Part shown: one piece after another, positions 41,445 through 51,565 of the stretch
Layout of the letters: the number at the start of each line of letters is the position of its first letter
Position numbering within the stretch: position 1 is the stretch's first letter
Assembly: GCF_003287975.1 (NCBI RefSeq)
Contig: NZ_QMKQ01000007.1
Location: forward strand, 1 to 64,000
Length of the DNA: 64,000 bases
Source: Arthrobacter sp. AQ5-05
Lineage (GTDB): Bacteria > Actinomycetota > Actinomycetes > Actinomycetales > Micrococcaceae
Direction of reading: 5' to 3'
Position numbers and translations under genes: made by a program
The notes under the pieces: generated by a model
What the model saw: the letters and a program-made list of their open reading frames with translations, nothing else
The model's database searches: none
Told to the model about the DNA's origin: nothing

Positions 41445-42227
41445 TCATTCGAACACCACCAGGTCCCGCAGGTTGCCCAGCATCGCCGGACCGATGCCGC
41501 TGACGGCGTCCAGTTCGCCGAGGTTCTTGAAGGGTCCGTTGGCCTGCCTGAAGGACAGGATCCTGCCGGCTAGGGCGGGCCCGATGCCCGGCAGTTCCTC
41601 CAGCGCCGCCTGGTCGGCGGTGTTCACGTTGAGTTTGCCCGGCGCGGCCCCCGGAGGCCCGGTGCCGCCGGACGGTCCGGGATCGGGCACCGGGCCCGGT
41701 GCGGCTTCGCCGCGGCGCGGGATGCGGATCTGTTCGCCGTCGCGGATCTGGGCGGCCAGGTTGATCACCTCGGGGGCAGCGTCCTTGGCCAGGCCTCCGG
41801 CCCGGTTCACCGCATCGAGCACCCTCGAGCCCAGCGGCAGGGCATAGACCCCGGGGTCCTTCACTGCGCCGATCATGTGGACCACGGCGGTGGCACCGGC
41901 AGCAGGCGGGGCCGATCCGTCTCCATCACCGAGGGAAGCGGACACCGGGGGAACCTGTTCCCCGAGGGTTTTTTCGGGCGGGGGTTTCCCGGCCGGCGGG
42001 TCTCCGGTGGCTTGCACCTGCGGGGACTGTGCGACCTGCAGCGGGATGGTTTCGGTGTCGCCCGGGGCTCGCGGGGGCGGGTTGAACAGCAGCGATACCG
42101 AGATCCACGTCAGTGCGCCGAGGATCAGGACGATTGCCGCGGATCTGCCGATGAGCACCCGCAAGTGCCCGGGGGCCGGGCCCAGGCTGGTCCTGGCGGC
42201 ATGATCCGCCCATTCGTGAGAGCCCAT
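41445..42227 (-). CDS. comEA: ComEA-like DNA-binding competence protein
   Basis: A 260-residue membrane-anchored DNA receptor. A single transmembrane helix (about residues 28-48, VLILGALTWISVSLLF) is followed by a proline-rich linker, an SLBB domain (VVHMIGAVKDPGVYALPLGSR) and a C-terminal double helix-hairpin-helix (LNVNTADQAALEELPGIGPALAGRIL and GIGPAMLGNL). It brings DNA to ComEC. ATG 42227 (MGSHEW) was chosen because it matches the comEC start context; ATG 42236 is possible. Its natural partner comEC is now 2.5 kb away, beyond the fic insertion and the comEC remnant. Confidence 0.92.
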   Translation of the reverse strand: MGSHEWADHAARTSLGPAPGHLRVLIGRSAAIVLILGALTWISVSLLFNPPPRAPGDTETIPLQVAQSPQVQATGDPPAGKPPPEKTLGEQVPPVSASLGDGDGSAPPAAGATAVVHMIGAVKDPGVYALPLGSRVLDAVNRAGGLAKDAAPEVINLAAQIRDGEQIRIPRRGEAAPGPVPDPGPSGGTGPPGAAPGKLNVNTADQAALEELPGIGPALAGRILSFRQANGPFKNLGELDAVSGIGPAMLGNLRDLVVFE

Positions 42228-42292
42228 GCAATCCATTGCACCCGAGCCGCGTTGTTGCGCGGGTCGATCGGTGCCCGGCTGTGGAGAACCCC
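42221..42292 (-). repeat. Start-region element shared with comEC (copy 2)
   Basis: This is the partner of 38924-38995. Here it contains TGCAAT-CC-ATTGCA (an inverted repeat with a two-base centre) right at the ATG, which is weaker in copy 1, and ends with GCCCGGCTGTGGAGAA. Confidence 0.6.
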
Positions 42293-42344
42293 TGGTTGCG
42301 GGGACCCATCCTCCGGCTGCGGCCCGGTCAGGCCGGTCCCGGTG

Positions 42345-43532
42345 CTATGGGGTTTCGGGCCGTTCCGGGCCGGGCACCGACGGCGGGGTGTGCGCGCTTG
42401 GTGCACCTTGCGCCTGCGCCGCGGCCGTGCGGCGGCGTGCATCGCGGCGCGGGGCCTCGTTGCGGGTCTTCGGCTCCGGTTTGGGCCTGGGTTCGGGCTT
42501 CGGCTTCGGTGCCGGCTTGGGCTTCGGTTCGGGGCGTGCAGGACCCGGCGCTGCCGGTTCCTTGCCCCCGGCAATCGCGACGGCCAGCACGCCGGCGCCG
42601 GTGTGGGCGCCGAGCACCGCGGGCACCGGGATGGCCAGGACCTCGAATGCGGAGGCTCCGGCCAGTTCCTGCACGATTTCCTCGGCGGCTTCCTGGTTGC
42701 CGAAATAGTGCACCGCCAAGCGGACCTCCGGACCGCGTTCGGCGGCCTCCTGCCGGGCGATGGCCACCAGGCGGGCCAGCGTGCGCGAATGGGTGCGGAC
42801 CTTTTCGTGGGCGATGATGTGGCCGTCGCACACCGACAGGATCGGCTTGACGTTCAGCAGCGTGCCCAGCACCGAGGCCAGGGCCCCGATCCGCCCGCCG
42901 CGGCGCAGCTGCTCCAGCGATGGCACGGCAAAGTACACGTGGTTTTCCGCGGCCCTTTCGGCCACGGCCCGCAATTCCTCCAGGGGCGCGCCGGTCGCGG
43001 CCAGCTCCACCACGTCCATGACGGCAAATCCCTCGGCCAGTGCCACGGTGAGCGAATCGACGACGGTGACGGGAACCGGGGAGGACCCGGCGGCCAGACG
43101 TGCGGCCTCCACCGTCCCGGAAAGCGCGCCGGAGAGGTGGATGGAGATGATTTCCTTCACCCCGGCCGCGGCGAGCTCCTGGTAGGCGCGCAGCATCTGC
43201 CCCGGCGCCGGGCGCGAGGTGCGCACCGCCTTGCCCATGGCCAGGCCCAGGGCGAGCTCGGTGGGCACGTCGTCGGTGCCCTCGGAGAAGATCTGGTCAT
43301 CGACCATCACCGGCATGGGCACCACGCGCAGGAACCGCGAGTGCTGCCCCACCCAGGTCTCGGGCAGCGCGGCGGCCGAATCGGTCACCACGCCCACGGG
43401 CAGCACCACCGCGTGGGGGGCCCTGCCCTGCGCCGGGGCGCCGGTGCGTTGCCTCCGGCCCCGCAGCCGGCCCATCCAACCGCCGGGGCCCGGGGGCCGC
43501 GGCGGTTGGTGGGCGGGCTGCGATTGGTCCAT
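42345..43532 (-). CDS. DegV-family fatty-acid-binding protein, long form
   Basis: A 395-residue protein. The DegV/FakB fold spans about residues 48-325 (VGVVTDSAAALP, RTSRPAPGQMLRAYQELA, SIHLSGALSGTVEAARLAA, VTVVDSLTVALAEGF and VCDGHIIAHEKVRT). It binds a fatty acid for phosphorylation by a FakA-type kinase. Two low-complexity extensions are unusual: a 47-residue basic and proline-rich N-terminus, and a 65-residue C-terminal tail of KPKP and EPKP repeats ending in a basic region. It lies in the conserved leuS-degV-comEA order. Confidence 0.88.
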   Translation of the reverse strand: MDQSQPAHQPPRPPGPGGWMGRLRGRRQRTGAPAQGRAPHAVVLPVGVVTDSAAALPETWVGQHSRFLRVVPMPVMVDDQIFSEGTDDVPTELALGLAMGKAVRTSRPAPGQMLRAYQELAAAGVKEIISIHLSGALSGTVEAARLAAGSSPVPVTVVDSLTVALAEGFAVMDVVELAATGAPLEELRAVAERAAENHVYFAVPSLEQLRRGGRIGALASVLGTLLNVKPILSVCDGHIIAHEKVRTHSRTLARLVAIARQEAAERGPEVRLAVHYFGNQEAAEEIVQELAGASAFEVLAIPVPAVLGAHTGAGVLAVAIAGGKEPAAPGPARPEPKPKPAPKPKPEPRPKPEPKTRNEAPRRDARRRTAAAQAQGAPSAHTPPSVPGPERPETP

Positions 43533-43556
43533 GGAAGAAGGCTACCTTGCGGCGGT

Positions 43557-46073
43557 CTAGGAGGCCGGAACCACGTTGACCAGCTTCGGCGCGCGCACGA
43601 TCACCTTGGCTACCGCCGCACCGTCGAGGTAGCGCACCACGGCTTCGTCGGCCATGGCCAGGGCCTCGAGTTCCTCGGCGGTGATGTCCACCGAAACCTC
43701 CAGCCGGGCCCGGACCTTGCCCTTGATCTGCACCACGGCGGTGATGGTGTCCTCGACCAGCAGCGCCTCGTCCACGGCGGGCCATCCGGCGTTGGCGACC
43801 GAGGGCTCGTGCCCCAGGGCCGCCCACATGTCTTCGGCCGTGTACGGGGCGAAGAGCGAGAGGATGACCGCGACGGCTTCCGCGGCCTCGCGGACCGCCG
43901 GGTCCGACGCGCCGGCACCGGAGTCGATGGCCTTGCGGGTCGCGTTGACCAGCTCCATGGTCTTGGCGATCACGACGTTGAACTTGCCGGTGTCCAGCAT
44001 GCCGGAGGCCTCGTGCACCGCCTTGTGGGTGACCGAGCGCAGCGCCTTGTCACCGGTGGCCGGGTCGGTCCCCGGTGCGCTGGCAACATCCTGGGCCACG
44101 CGCCAGGCACGGGCCAGGAACTTCTGCGAACCCGAAGGGGAGACATCGGCCCAGTCCACGTCGTCCTCCGGCGGGGAGGCAAAGATCATGGTCAGGCGCA
44201 CGGCGTCCACGCCGTACTTGTCCAGCTGCTCGCCCAGGTCCACGCCGTTGCCCAGCGACTTGCTCATGGCCTTGCCGCCGTTGAGCACCTGGCCCTGGTT
44301 CAGCAGCGCGCTGAAGGGTTCGGTCACGTCGATCAGGCCCAGGTCGAAGATGACCTTGGTGAAGAAGCGCGAGTAGAGCAGGTGCAGGATCGCGTGCTCG
44401 ACGCCTCCGACGTACTGCCCGACCGGCATCCAGTCGCGCACCGCCTGCGGGTCGAAGGGACCCTCGGTGTAGTTCGGGGAGACGAAGCGCAGGAAGTACC
44501 AGGAGGAGTCCACGAAGGTGTCCATGGTGTCGGTGTCGCGCTTGGCGTCGGTCCCACACTTCGGGCACGGCACGTTGACCCAGTCCTCGGCGGCGGCCAG
44601 CGGGGAAGTGCCCTTGGGGGCCAGGTCCTCGCCGCGCAGGTCATCGGGCAGCCGCACCGGCAGCTGGTCGTCCGGGACCGGGACCTCGCCGCAGTGCCCG
44701 CAGTGGATGATCGGGATCGGGGTGCCCCAGAAGCGCTGGCGGGAAAGCAGCCAGTCGCGCAGGCGGAAGTTCACGAACTTCTCTCCGGTGCCGGCTGCCT
44801 CGACGATCTCGATGGCGCGGGCAATGCCCTCGGCCTTCGGCAGCCCGTCCAGCTCGCCGGAGTTCACCAGGGTGCCTTCGCCGGCGGTGGCAATGCCGGT
44901 TTCGGCCGGATCCTCGGCGCCGGTGTCAACGACCACGCGCACCGGCAGGTCGAAGGTACGGGCGAAGTCCAGGTCGCGCTGGTCGTGGGCGGGCACGGCC
45001 ATGATCGCGCCGGTGCCGTATTCGGCCAGCACGTAGTCCGCGGCCCAGACCGGCAGTTTTTCCCCGTTGAGCGGGTTGATGGCGTAGCGGCCGGTGAACA
45101 CGCCGGTCTTCTCGCGCTCGGTGGCCTGGCGTTCGATCTCGGAAAGGGCCTTGACCTTGTCCTGGTACTCCTCCAGCGCCTGGCGGTGCTCTTCGGTGAC
45201 CAGCTCGTTGGCCAGTTCCGCATCGGCGGCGACCACGAAGAAGGTGGCGCCGTGCAGGGTGTCCGGGCGCGTGGTGAAGACCGTGGTCTTGTGTGCTTCC
45301 CGGGTGTCGGTGGCCTCGACGATGAAGTCCACGTGCGCGCCCTCGGAGCGGCCGATCCAGTTCTTCTGCATGGCCAGCACGCGCTCGGGCCAGTGCCCGT
45401 GCAGCGCGTCCATGTCATCGAGCAGGCGGTCGGCGTAGTCGGTGATCTTGAAGTACCACTGGTTCAGCGATTTCTTGGTCACCGGGGTGCCGCAGCGTTC
45501 GCAGGCGCCGTTGACCACCTGCTCGTTGGCCAGCACGGTCTGGTCCTTCGGGCACCAGTTCACCGGGTGGTTCTTGCGGTAGGCCAGGCCCTTTTCGTAG
45601 AAACGGGTGAACAGCCACTGGGTCCAGCGATAGTACTCCGGGTCGGAAGTGTGGATGCGGCGTTCCCAGTCGGCGGAGATCGCGTAGCGCTTGAAGCTGG
45701 CGGCCTGGGTGTCGATGTTCGCGTAGGTCCACTCCGAGGGGTGGGCGTTGCGCTTGATCGCGGCGTTCTCGGCCGGCAGCCCGAAGGAGTCCCAGCCGAT
45801 CGGGTGCATGACGTCGTAGCCCAGCTGGCGCCAGTAGCGGGCGACCACGTCTCCCATGGCGAAGGCCTCGGCGTGGCCCATGTGCAGGTCGCCGGAGGGG
45901 TACGGGAACATGTCCAACACGTAGCGGCGCTCGGCACTGCCGTCGTCCTTGGGCGTGAAGACCCCTAGTTCGTCCCACACCGGAGCCCATTTGGCTTCCA
46001 TGTCCTGGAAGCTGTAGGCCGCTGCGGTGGAATCGTTGTCCGCGGTATCGGTGCCGGTGGGCTGAGTGCTCAC
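43557..46073 (-). CDS. leuS: Leucyl-tRNA synthetase
   Basis: An 838-residue class I aminoacyl-tRNA synthetase. The HIGH-type motif is HMGHAEAF (within [12 protein letters not shown]). An editing domain with [14 protein letters not shown] is inserted, a CPKCG zinc segment lies near residue 520, and the KMSKS loop reads AMSKS. The anticodon-binding and C-terminal domains follow. GTG 46073 was chosen because the conserved region begins soon after; the open frame upstream runs over the attenuator. Upstream are a leader peptide with three Leu codons and a hairpin with a T-tract, indicating control by charged tRNA-Leu. Confidence 0.96.
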   Translation of the reverse strand: MSTQPTGTDTADNDSTAAAYSFQDMEAKWAPVWDELGVFTPKDDGSAERRYVLDMFPYPSGDLHMGHAEAFAMGDVVARYWRQLGYDVMHPIGWDSFGLPAENAAIKRNAHPSEWTYANIDTQAASFKRYAISADWERRIHTSDPEYYRWTQWLFTRFYEKGLAYRKNHPVNWCPKDQTVLANEQVVNGACERCGTPVTKKSLNQWYFKITDYADRLLDDMDALHGHWPERVLAMQKNWIGRSEGAHVDFIVEATDTREAHKTTVFTTRPDTLHGATFFVVAADAELANELVTEEHRQALEEYQDKVKALSEIERQATEREKTGVFTGRYAINPLNGEKLPVWAADYVLAEYGTGAIMAVPAHDQRDLDFARTFDLPVRVVVDTGAEDPAETGIATAGEGTLVNSGELDGLPKAEGIARAIEIVEAAGTGEKFVNFRLRDWLLSRQRFWGTPIPIIHCGHCGEVPVPDDQLPVRLPDDLRGEDLAPKGTSPLAAAEDWVNVPCPKCGTDAKRDTDTMDTFVDSSWYFLRFVSPNYTEGPFDPQAVRDWMPVGQYVGGVEHAILHLLYSRFFTKVIFDLGLIDVTEPFSALLNQGQVLNGGKAMSKSLGNGVDLGEQLDKYGVDAVRLTMIFASPPEDDVDWADVSPSGSQKFLARAWRVAQDVASAPGTDPATGDKALRSVTHKAVHEASGMLDTGKFNVVIAKTMELVNATRKAIDSGAGASDPAVREAAEAVAVILSLFAPYTAEDMWAALGHEPSVANAGWPAVDEALLVEDTITAVVQIKGKVRARLEVSVDITAEELEALAMADEAVVRYLDGAAVAKVIVRAPKLVNVVPAS

Positions 46074-46175
46074 TATCGTGTTTCGCCTTCTTTTGTCGTG
46101 CGCCTGTGGGGGAACGTCTCTTGGCCAGCTGAGCCGAGTGGGTGTGCCTGGCGCAAATGCCCGTGACACACAAAA

Positions 46176-46196
46176 GCCCCTTGGCAATCAAGGGGC
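46176..46196 (-). terminator. leuS attenuator terminator hairpin
   Basis: On the transcript strand, GCCCCTTG-ATTGC-CAAGGGGC is followed directly by TTTTGTGTG. It lies between the leader peptide and leuS and would stop transcription when leucine is plentiful. Confidence 0.7.
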
Positions 46197-46197
46197 G

Positions 46198-46223
46198 GCC
46201 GTACGGGGAGTATCCCGTACGGC
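46198..46223 (-). promoter_or_regulatory. Pause hairpin after the leuS leader peptide
   Basis: GCCGTACGGG and CCCGTACGGC form a perfect 10-bp stem with a six-base loop, beginning within the stop codon of the leader peptide. A ribosome at the stop would melt it, one stalled at the Leu codons may not. An antiterminator fold was not obvious by eye. Confidence 0.5.
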
Positions 46224-46249
46224 TAGGTTAGCAAGAGCGCAACGTTCAT
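46223..46249 (-). CDS. leuS leader peptide with three Leu codons
   Basis: The ORF encodes MNVALLLT and stops with TAG. The codons CTC, TTG and CTA are consecutive, use three different leucine anticodon boxes, and are rare types for this GC-rich genome (TTG and CTA especially). A -10-like TAGAAT lies about eight bases upstream, so the message is probably leaderless. Position and content are those of a leucine attenuator. Confidence 0.65.
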   Translation of the reverse strand: MNVALLLT

Positions 46250-46722
46250 GTGTTCAATTCTACCGCACGAACCGTGCGGGGTGCTGGTTCGTGTCCATCG
46301 CCACGCGTCGCCCGCTTCCCCGCTGCCTCCCGCCGGGTACGTCGCTCGTCGGCAGGTGCGCCCCGGTGCGTTTGGCTCCCGGGTGCCGGACGCCGTCCCA
46401 GCCAGGCGATCGCGCCCAGCACTCCGAGCACGCCGAGCACCGCATGGGTCGCCGCCGATGTCGCCCCGGGCCACAGCACCCGCAGGTGGAACGGCGGATA
46501 GGTCCCGCAGGTGGGATCGGGCCGGACCGATTGGCACACGTCGTTGGTCCCGAAAAGCACGACGCAGGCAGACAGGACCACGGCCGCCACCACCGCACCG
46601 ATCCCCGGATGCGTCGTGGACCGCACATGCCTCACGGCGGCCCAGCCGGCCAGGGCCACGGTCGGCGCGATGGCGGCGCCAAACTCCCGGGCACTGCGTG
46701 GCAATATCACGCTGGCCGGCAT
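46246..46722 (-). CDS. Small hypothetical membrane protein
   Basis: A 158-residue open frame with three hydrophobic stretches (AIAPTVALAGWAAV, IGAVVAAVVLSACVVLFG and AVLGVLGVLGAIAWLG) and a charged C-terminal tail of about 45 residues. Two cysteines (VCQSVRPDPTCG) sit in the loop between helices two and three. No domain is recognised and the ribosome site is weak. Its end overlaps the leuS promoter and leader. It could be a real gene or a by-product of high GC; it lies downstream of glpK on the same strand. Confidence 0.42.
   Translation of the reverse strand: MPASVILPRSAREFGAAIAPTVALAGWAAVRHVRSTTHPGIGAVVAAVVLSACVVLFGTNDVCQSVRPDPTCGTYPPFHLRVLWPGATSAATHAVLGVLGVLGAIAWLGRRPAPGSQTHRGAPADERRTRREAAGKRATRGDGHEPAPRTVRAVELNT
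46257..46262 (-). promoter_or_regulatory. Probable -10 box of the leuS transcript
   Basis: TAGAAT on the minus strand, seven bases before the leader ATG. This spacing places the transcription start at or next to the ATG. No good -35 was identified. Confidence 0.5.
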
Positions 46723-46963
46723 CCCTGCCGGATCCAGCCTGATGCCCGCATGCCTTGCCCGCCTGTCCGCGCGGCTTCCGGCCCCGGAGCGGCGGAAGCG
46801 TGGATGGGCCCGAACGCCGAAGAAAGCGGGCCGAAGTTCCTTCCACCCTGGTCAACGGTGCAGCGCACGGGGCGTTGTGGCCCACATCGTCATGCAGGTG
46901 GGACGTTGTGCAGCTCAGAAGCTGCGGCACAAGCCCGAGTGGTTTCACTGCCCACGAGGGCTC

Positions 46964-48478
<1,515 letters not shown>

Positions 48479-48619
48479 GGCGGTGCCTTTCAGCGGCGGA
48501 TGGGGGCGGTTCGGCGGTGTGCCGGGAGCAGCGGCGGGATCCAGGGGACGGGGTCGGCCCGGCGGGGCCGGGACGGGCGCGGAACCAACGCCGTTGGGCC
48601 GCCGACCCGGCGCGGAATC

Positions 48620-50326
48620 CTACGCGTTGGACAGCGCCGGGCGTGCCCCGTGGTCCTCGGTGAGCACGCGGCGGCACTCGGCGACCTGCGCGGCGGCCTG
48701 GCCCTGGTCCCAGCCAAGCACCGGGGCCAGCGCCTCGGCGACCTGTTCGAGCAATTCTTGGGTGACCAGTCCGCGGAAGGCCAGCGAGGTGCGCCGGATG
48801 AACACGTCGGCCAGCGATCCCAGGTGTTCATGGGTGCCCAGGTAGGCAAGCTCGGCCGCGGAAAGTTCGTCGCTGGCCGGCAGCGTCGGGTCGTCGGGCC
48901 CGATGAATTCCAGGACGGTGTCGGCGCGGGTGCCGTAGCGTTCCAGCAGCATCTCGAGCCGGCGGCGTCCGGCCAGCGCGGAGCGGGCGGCGAACCAGGC
49001 CTCGAGCGCGGCGGGGGTGCCGGGGTAGTTCCGCCCGCCCCCGATGGGCAAATTCCGGGTGGTGGGCCCCGGTGCCACGCCGAGCTCGGCCAGCACCTTC
49101 TTGCCCAGGGTCTCGCCCAGGGCGCGGAACGTCGTCCACTTCCCGCCGACCAGCGAGAGCATCGCGGTGTCGCCGGGCAGCTGTGTGCGTTCGATGCGGT
49201 AGTCGCGGGAGACGAAGCCGGGGGCGGTGTCGTCGTGGCGCGGCAGCGGGCGCACGCCGGAGAACCTGTAGACGATGTCTTCCTCGCGCACCTCGATGGA
49301 CGGGAAGACGTGCCGGACCAGGTCGAAGAAGTATGCCGCCTCCGCGTCGGTGCAGCGTGCCGGGACGTCCATGTCCGCGTCGATGTCGGTGGTGCCCACC
49401 AGCACCCGATCCCCCAGCGGGTAGATCAGCACGATCCGCCCGTCGGAGTGCTCGAAGAAGATCTCCCGGCCGCCGCAGGCCTCGAGCAGGCCCCGGTGGT
49501 CAAGCACGATGTGGCTGCCCTTGGTCCCGCCCATGAAGTGGCTGGGCACCCCGATGGCCTCGTTGGTCAGATCCACCCAGGCACCGGTCGCGTTGACCAG
49601 CACGTCGGCGTCGAAGTCGAATTCCTCACCGGTGAGCTCGTCGCGCAGCCGTGCACCGTCGACACCGAACCCGGCCAGCGAGACGTAGTTGCTGGCCCGC
49701 ACGTGCGGGTTGGCTTCCAGCCCGTCGCGCAGCACGTCCAGGGTGAGGCGCTCGGGGTTGTGCACCGAGGCGTCGAAGTAGGTGGCCGTGTACTTCACGT
49801 CCCCGCGCAGCAGCGGCAGCTGCGCCAGCGAGGCCTTGGCCCCGCGGAACTTGTGCCACGGGGTGTTGCGCCCCACGGCCCCGGCAAAGACGTCGTAGAG
49901 CACCAGCCCGGCCTTGATCAGCACCGCACCGCGCTCGGTGGCGGTGGAGCTGCGGTGGGTGAGGAAGCGCATGGGAGCCGAGAGGATCCCGGAGAAGGTG
50001 GAGAAGATCGGGATGGTGGTGCGCAGCGGCTTGACGTAGTGCGGGGCGATCTCCAGCAGCCGGTTGCGTTCCTGCACGGACTCGTGGACCAGGCGGAACT
50101 CGCCGTTTTCCAGGTAGCGGATGCCGCCGTGGATCATGTGCGAGGAGGCGCCCGAGGCGCCCTGGCAGTAATCTCCATGTTCCACCAGCGCCACGTCGAC
50201 CCCCTGCATGGCCAGGTAGCGGAAGGTCGCCACGCCGTTGATGCCCCCGCCGACAATGAGGACCTTGGCGCCGGGCCGGGCGCGCAGCGCGGCCAATTCG
50301 GATCGGTGGGACGCTGTGGCTGCCAC
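48620..50326 (-). CDS. glpD: Glycerol-3-phosphate dehydrogenase (aerobic)
   Basis: A 568-residue membrane-associated FAD enzyme that oxidises glycerol-3-phosphate to dihydroxyacetone phosphate. It shows VLIVGGGINGVATFRYLAMQ (FAD fold), GASGASSHMIHGGIRYLE, ATYFDASVHNPERLTLDVL, VLVNATGAWVD, RVLVGTTDID and VRPLPRHDD, then a C-terminal helical domain. GTG 50326 has GAAGGA upstream and gives the family length; upstream starts would add a non-conserved tail. First gene of glpD-glpK. No adjacent regulator gene. Confidence 0.96.
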   Translation of the reverse strand: MAATASHRSELAALRARPGAKVLIVGGGINGVATFRYLAMQGVDVALVEHGDYCQGASGASSHMIHGGIRYLENGEFRLVHESVQERNRLLEIAPHYVKPLRTTIPIFSTFSGILSAPMRFLTHRSSTATERGAVLIKAGLVLYDVFAGAVGRNTPWHKFRGAKASLAQLPLLRGDVKYTATYFDASVHNPERLTLDVLRDGLEANPHVRASNYVSLAGFGVDGARLRDELTGEEFDFDADVLVNATGAWVDLTNEAIGVPSHFMGGTKGSHIVLDHRGLLEACGGREIFFEHSDGRIVLIYPLGDRVLVGTTDIDADMDVPARCTDAEAAYFFDLVRHVFPSIEVREEDIVYRFSGVRPLPRHDDTAPGFVSRDYRIERTQLPGDTAMLSLVGGKWTTFRALGETLGKKVLAELGVAPGPTTRNLPIGGGRNYPGTPAALEAWFAARSALAGRRRLEMLLERYGTRADTVLEFIGPDDPTLPASDELSAAELAYLGTHEHLGSLADVFIRRTSLAFRGLVTQELLEQVAEALAPVLGWDQGQAAAQVAECRRVLTEDHGARPALSNA

Positions 50327-50521
50327 GATGGGGCCATCCTTCGGTGTTGCAGTGGGCGTAAAGCGTGCTTCACATGGTCTTCTCGACATTACCGGGGCGC
50401 GGGTGCCGGTGCCTAGTCCACGGGGTGAAGCGTAAGCGAATCGTTGCCGAACCCCGGCCGAACCGCGGTGGAACCCAAGCCGCGCAGCCGCGGGTGCCGC
50501 GGCCCGGGATAGGCTTGGAAC

Positions 50522-51565
50522 ATGCCCCTTTCCCCGCCGCAAACCCCTCGCCGCGCCCTGAAGAGCATCCACCATGTGCATGGTTCGGAGGTGTCGTGCT
50601 GGAGCTACCCGGCACCGGCGTCCTGCCGCGGTGTCATCCTGGCGGTGCACGGCTTCCGCGGCGACCACCACGGTCTGGCGCGGATCATCGAGCAACTGCC
50701 GGACTACACCATCATCGTTCCGGATTTGCCCGGATTCGGCTCTTCGACCCCGTTTTCAGGCGTGTCGGCCCACGGCGCGCCGAACGGTGCCCCGGAGTTC
50801 CCGGCAAGCACCGGGCCGCGCCACGACGTGGCCGGCTACGGCGAGGTCATCGGCGCGCTGCGCGGGGAACTGGGGCTGGGCCCGGCGACCATCTTGCTGG
50901 GCCACTCCTTCGGCACCGTCGTCGCCGCCTCCTACCTGGCCCGGCACCCGGGAAGCTTCGGGCAGCTGGTGCTGGTCAACCCGATCTGCGAACCGGCGCT
51001 CGAGGGCAGCCAGGCACTGATGTCCCGCGCCGCGGGCGCCTACTACGCCGCCGGCGCACGCCTGCCGGCCACTCTCGGAGAAGCGTTGCTGCGCTCGCGG
51101 CTGGTCACCGACGCGATGTCCCTGGCCATGCTCAAGTCCACGGACCGGGCGACGCGGGCCTACGTCCTTGACCAGCACCGGCGCTATTTCTCCGGGTTCA
51201 CCTCGCGCTCCACCCTGCGCGAGGCCTACGCGGCCTCGATCACCGCCACGGTGCGCGAGGTGGCAGCCCGGATCAACGAGCCGACGCTGCTGGTGGTCGG
51301 AGAGCAGGACGAGCTCGGCTCGGTGCCCGCCCAGCGTTCCCTGGCCCGCACCTTCCCGCGCGCAACCATGCGGGTGATCGGGGACGTCGGTCACCTGATC
51401 CACTACGAAAAGGCGCCCGAGGCCGCTGCACTGATCGAGGAGTTTTTGGGCGCCAGGCACCCGTGGGTGCCGCGCGGCATGCCGCGCACGCTCTACCCGG
51501 GCGACGGGCGAAGGAACGGGCCGAGGCAGCCGGATCGGTCAACCGAGAGAACCCGGACGAGCTAA
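50522..51565 (+). CDS. Alpha/beta hydrolase
   Basis: A 347-residue serine hydrolase. The oxyanion motif VILAVHGFRGDHHG, the loop VPDLPGFGSS, the elbow LLGHSFGTVVAA (nucleophilic serine), LLVVGEQDELGSV (acid) and DVGHLIHYEKAPEAA (histidine) are in order. Residues 155-235 form the lid. The last 40 residues are basic and disordered. There is no signal peptide. Divergent from glpD, tail to tail with priA, overlapping by four bases. Substrate unknown. Confidence 0.9.
   Translation: MPLSPPQTPRRALKSIHHVHGSEVSCWSYPAPASCRGVILAVHGFRGDHHGLARIIEQLPDYTIIVPDLPGFGSSTPFSGVSAHGAPNGAPEFPASTGPRHDVAGYGEVIGALRGELGLGPATILLGHSFGTVVAASYLARHPGSFGQLVLVNPICEPALEGSQALMSRAAGAYYAAGARLPATLGEALLRSRLVTDAMSLAMLKSTDRATRAYVLDQHRRYFSGFTSRSTLREAYAASITATVREVAARINEPTLLVVGEQDELGSVPAQRSLARTFPRATMRVIGDVGHLIHYEKAPEAAALIEEFLGARHPWVPRGMPRTLYPGDGRRNGPRQPDRSTERTRTS

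Noticed and set aside
42400-42560. Short direct repeats in GGTTTGGGC/GGTTCGGGC as a possible CRISPR or DNA repeat array
   Set aside because: They are codons of the KPKP tail of the DegV protein; there are no spacers.
41877-45968. 1363-residue open frame on plus
   Set aside because: It runs antisense to comEA, degV and leuS, with histidine- and glycine-rich low-complexity translation and no domain.
46100-46260. T-box riboswitch before leuS
   Set aside because: No T-box sequence or specifier stem-loop was seen; the leader peptide and terminator explain the region better.
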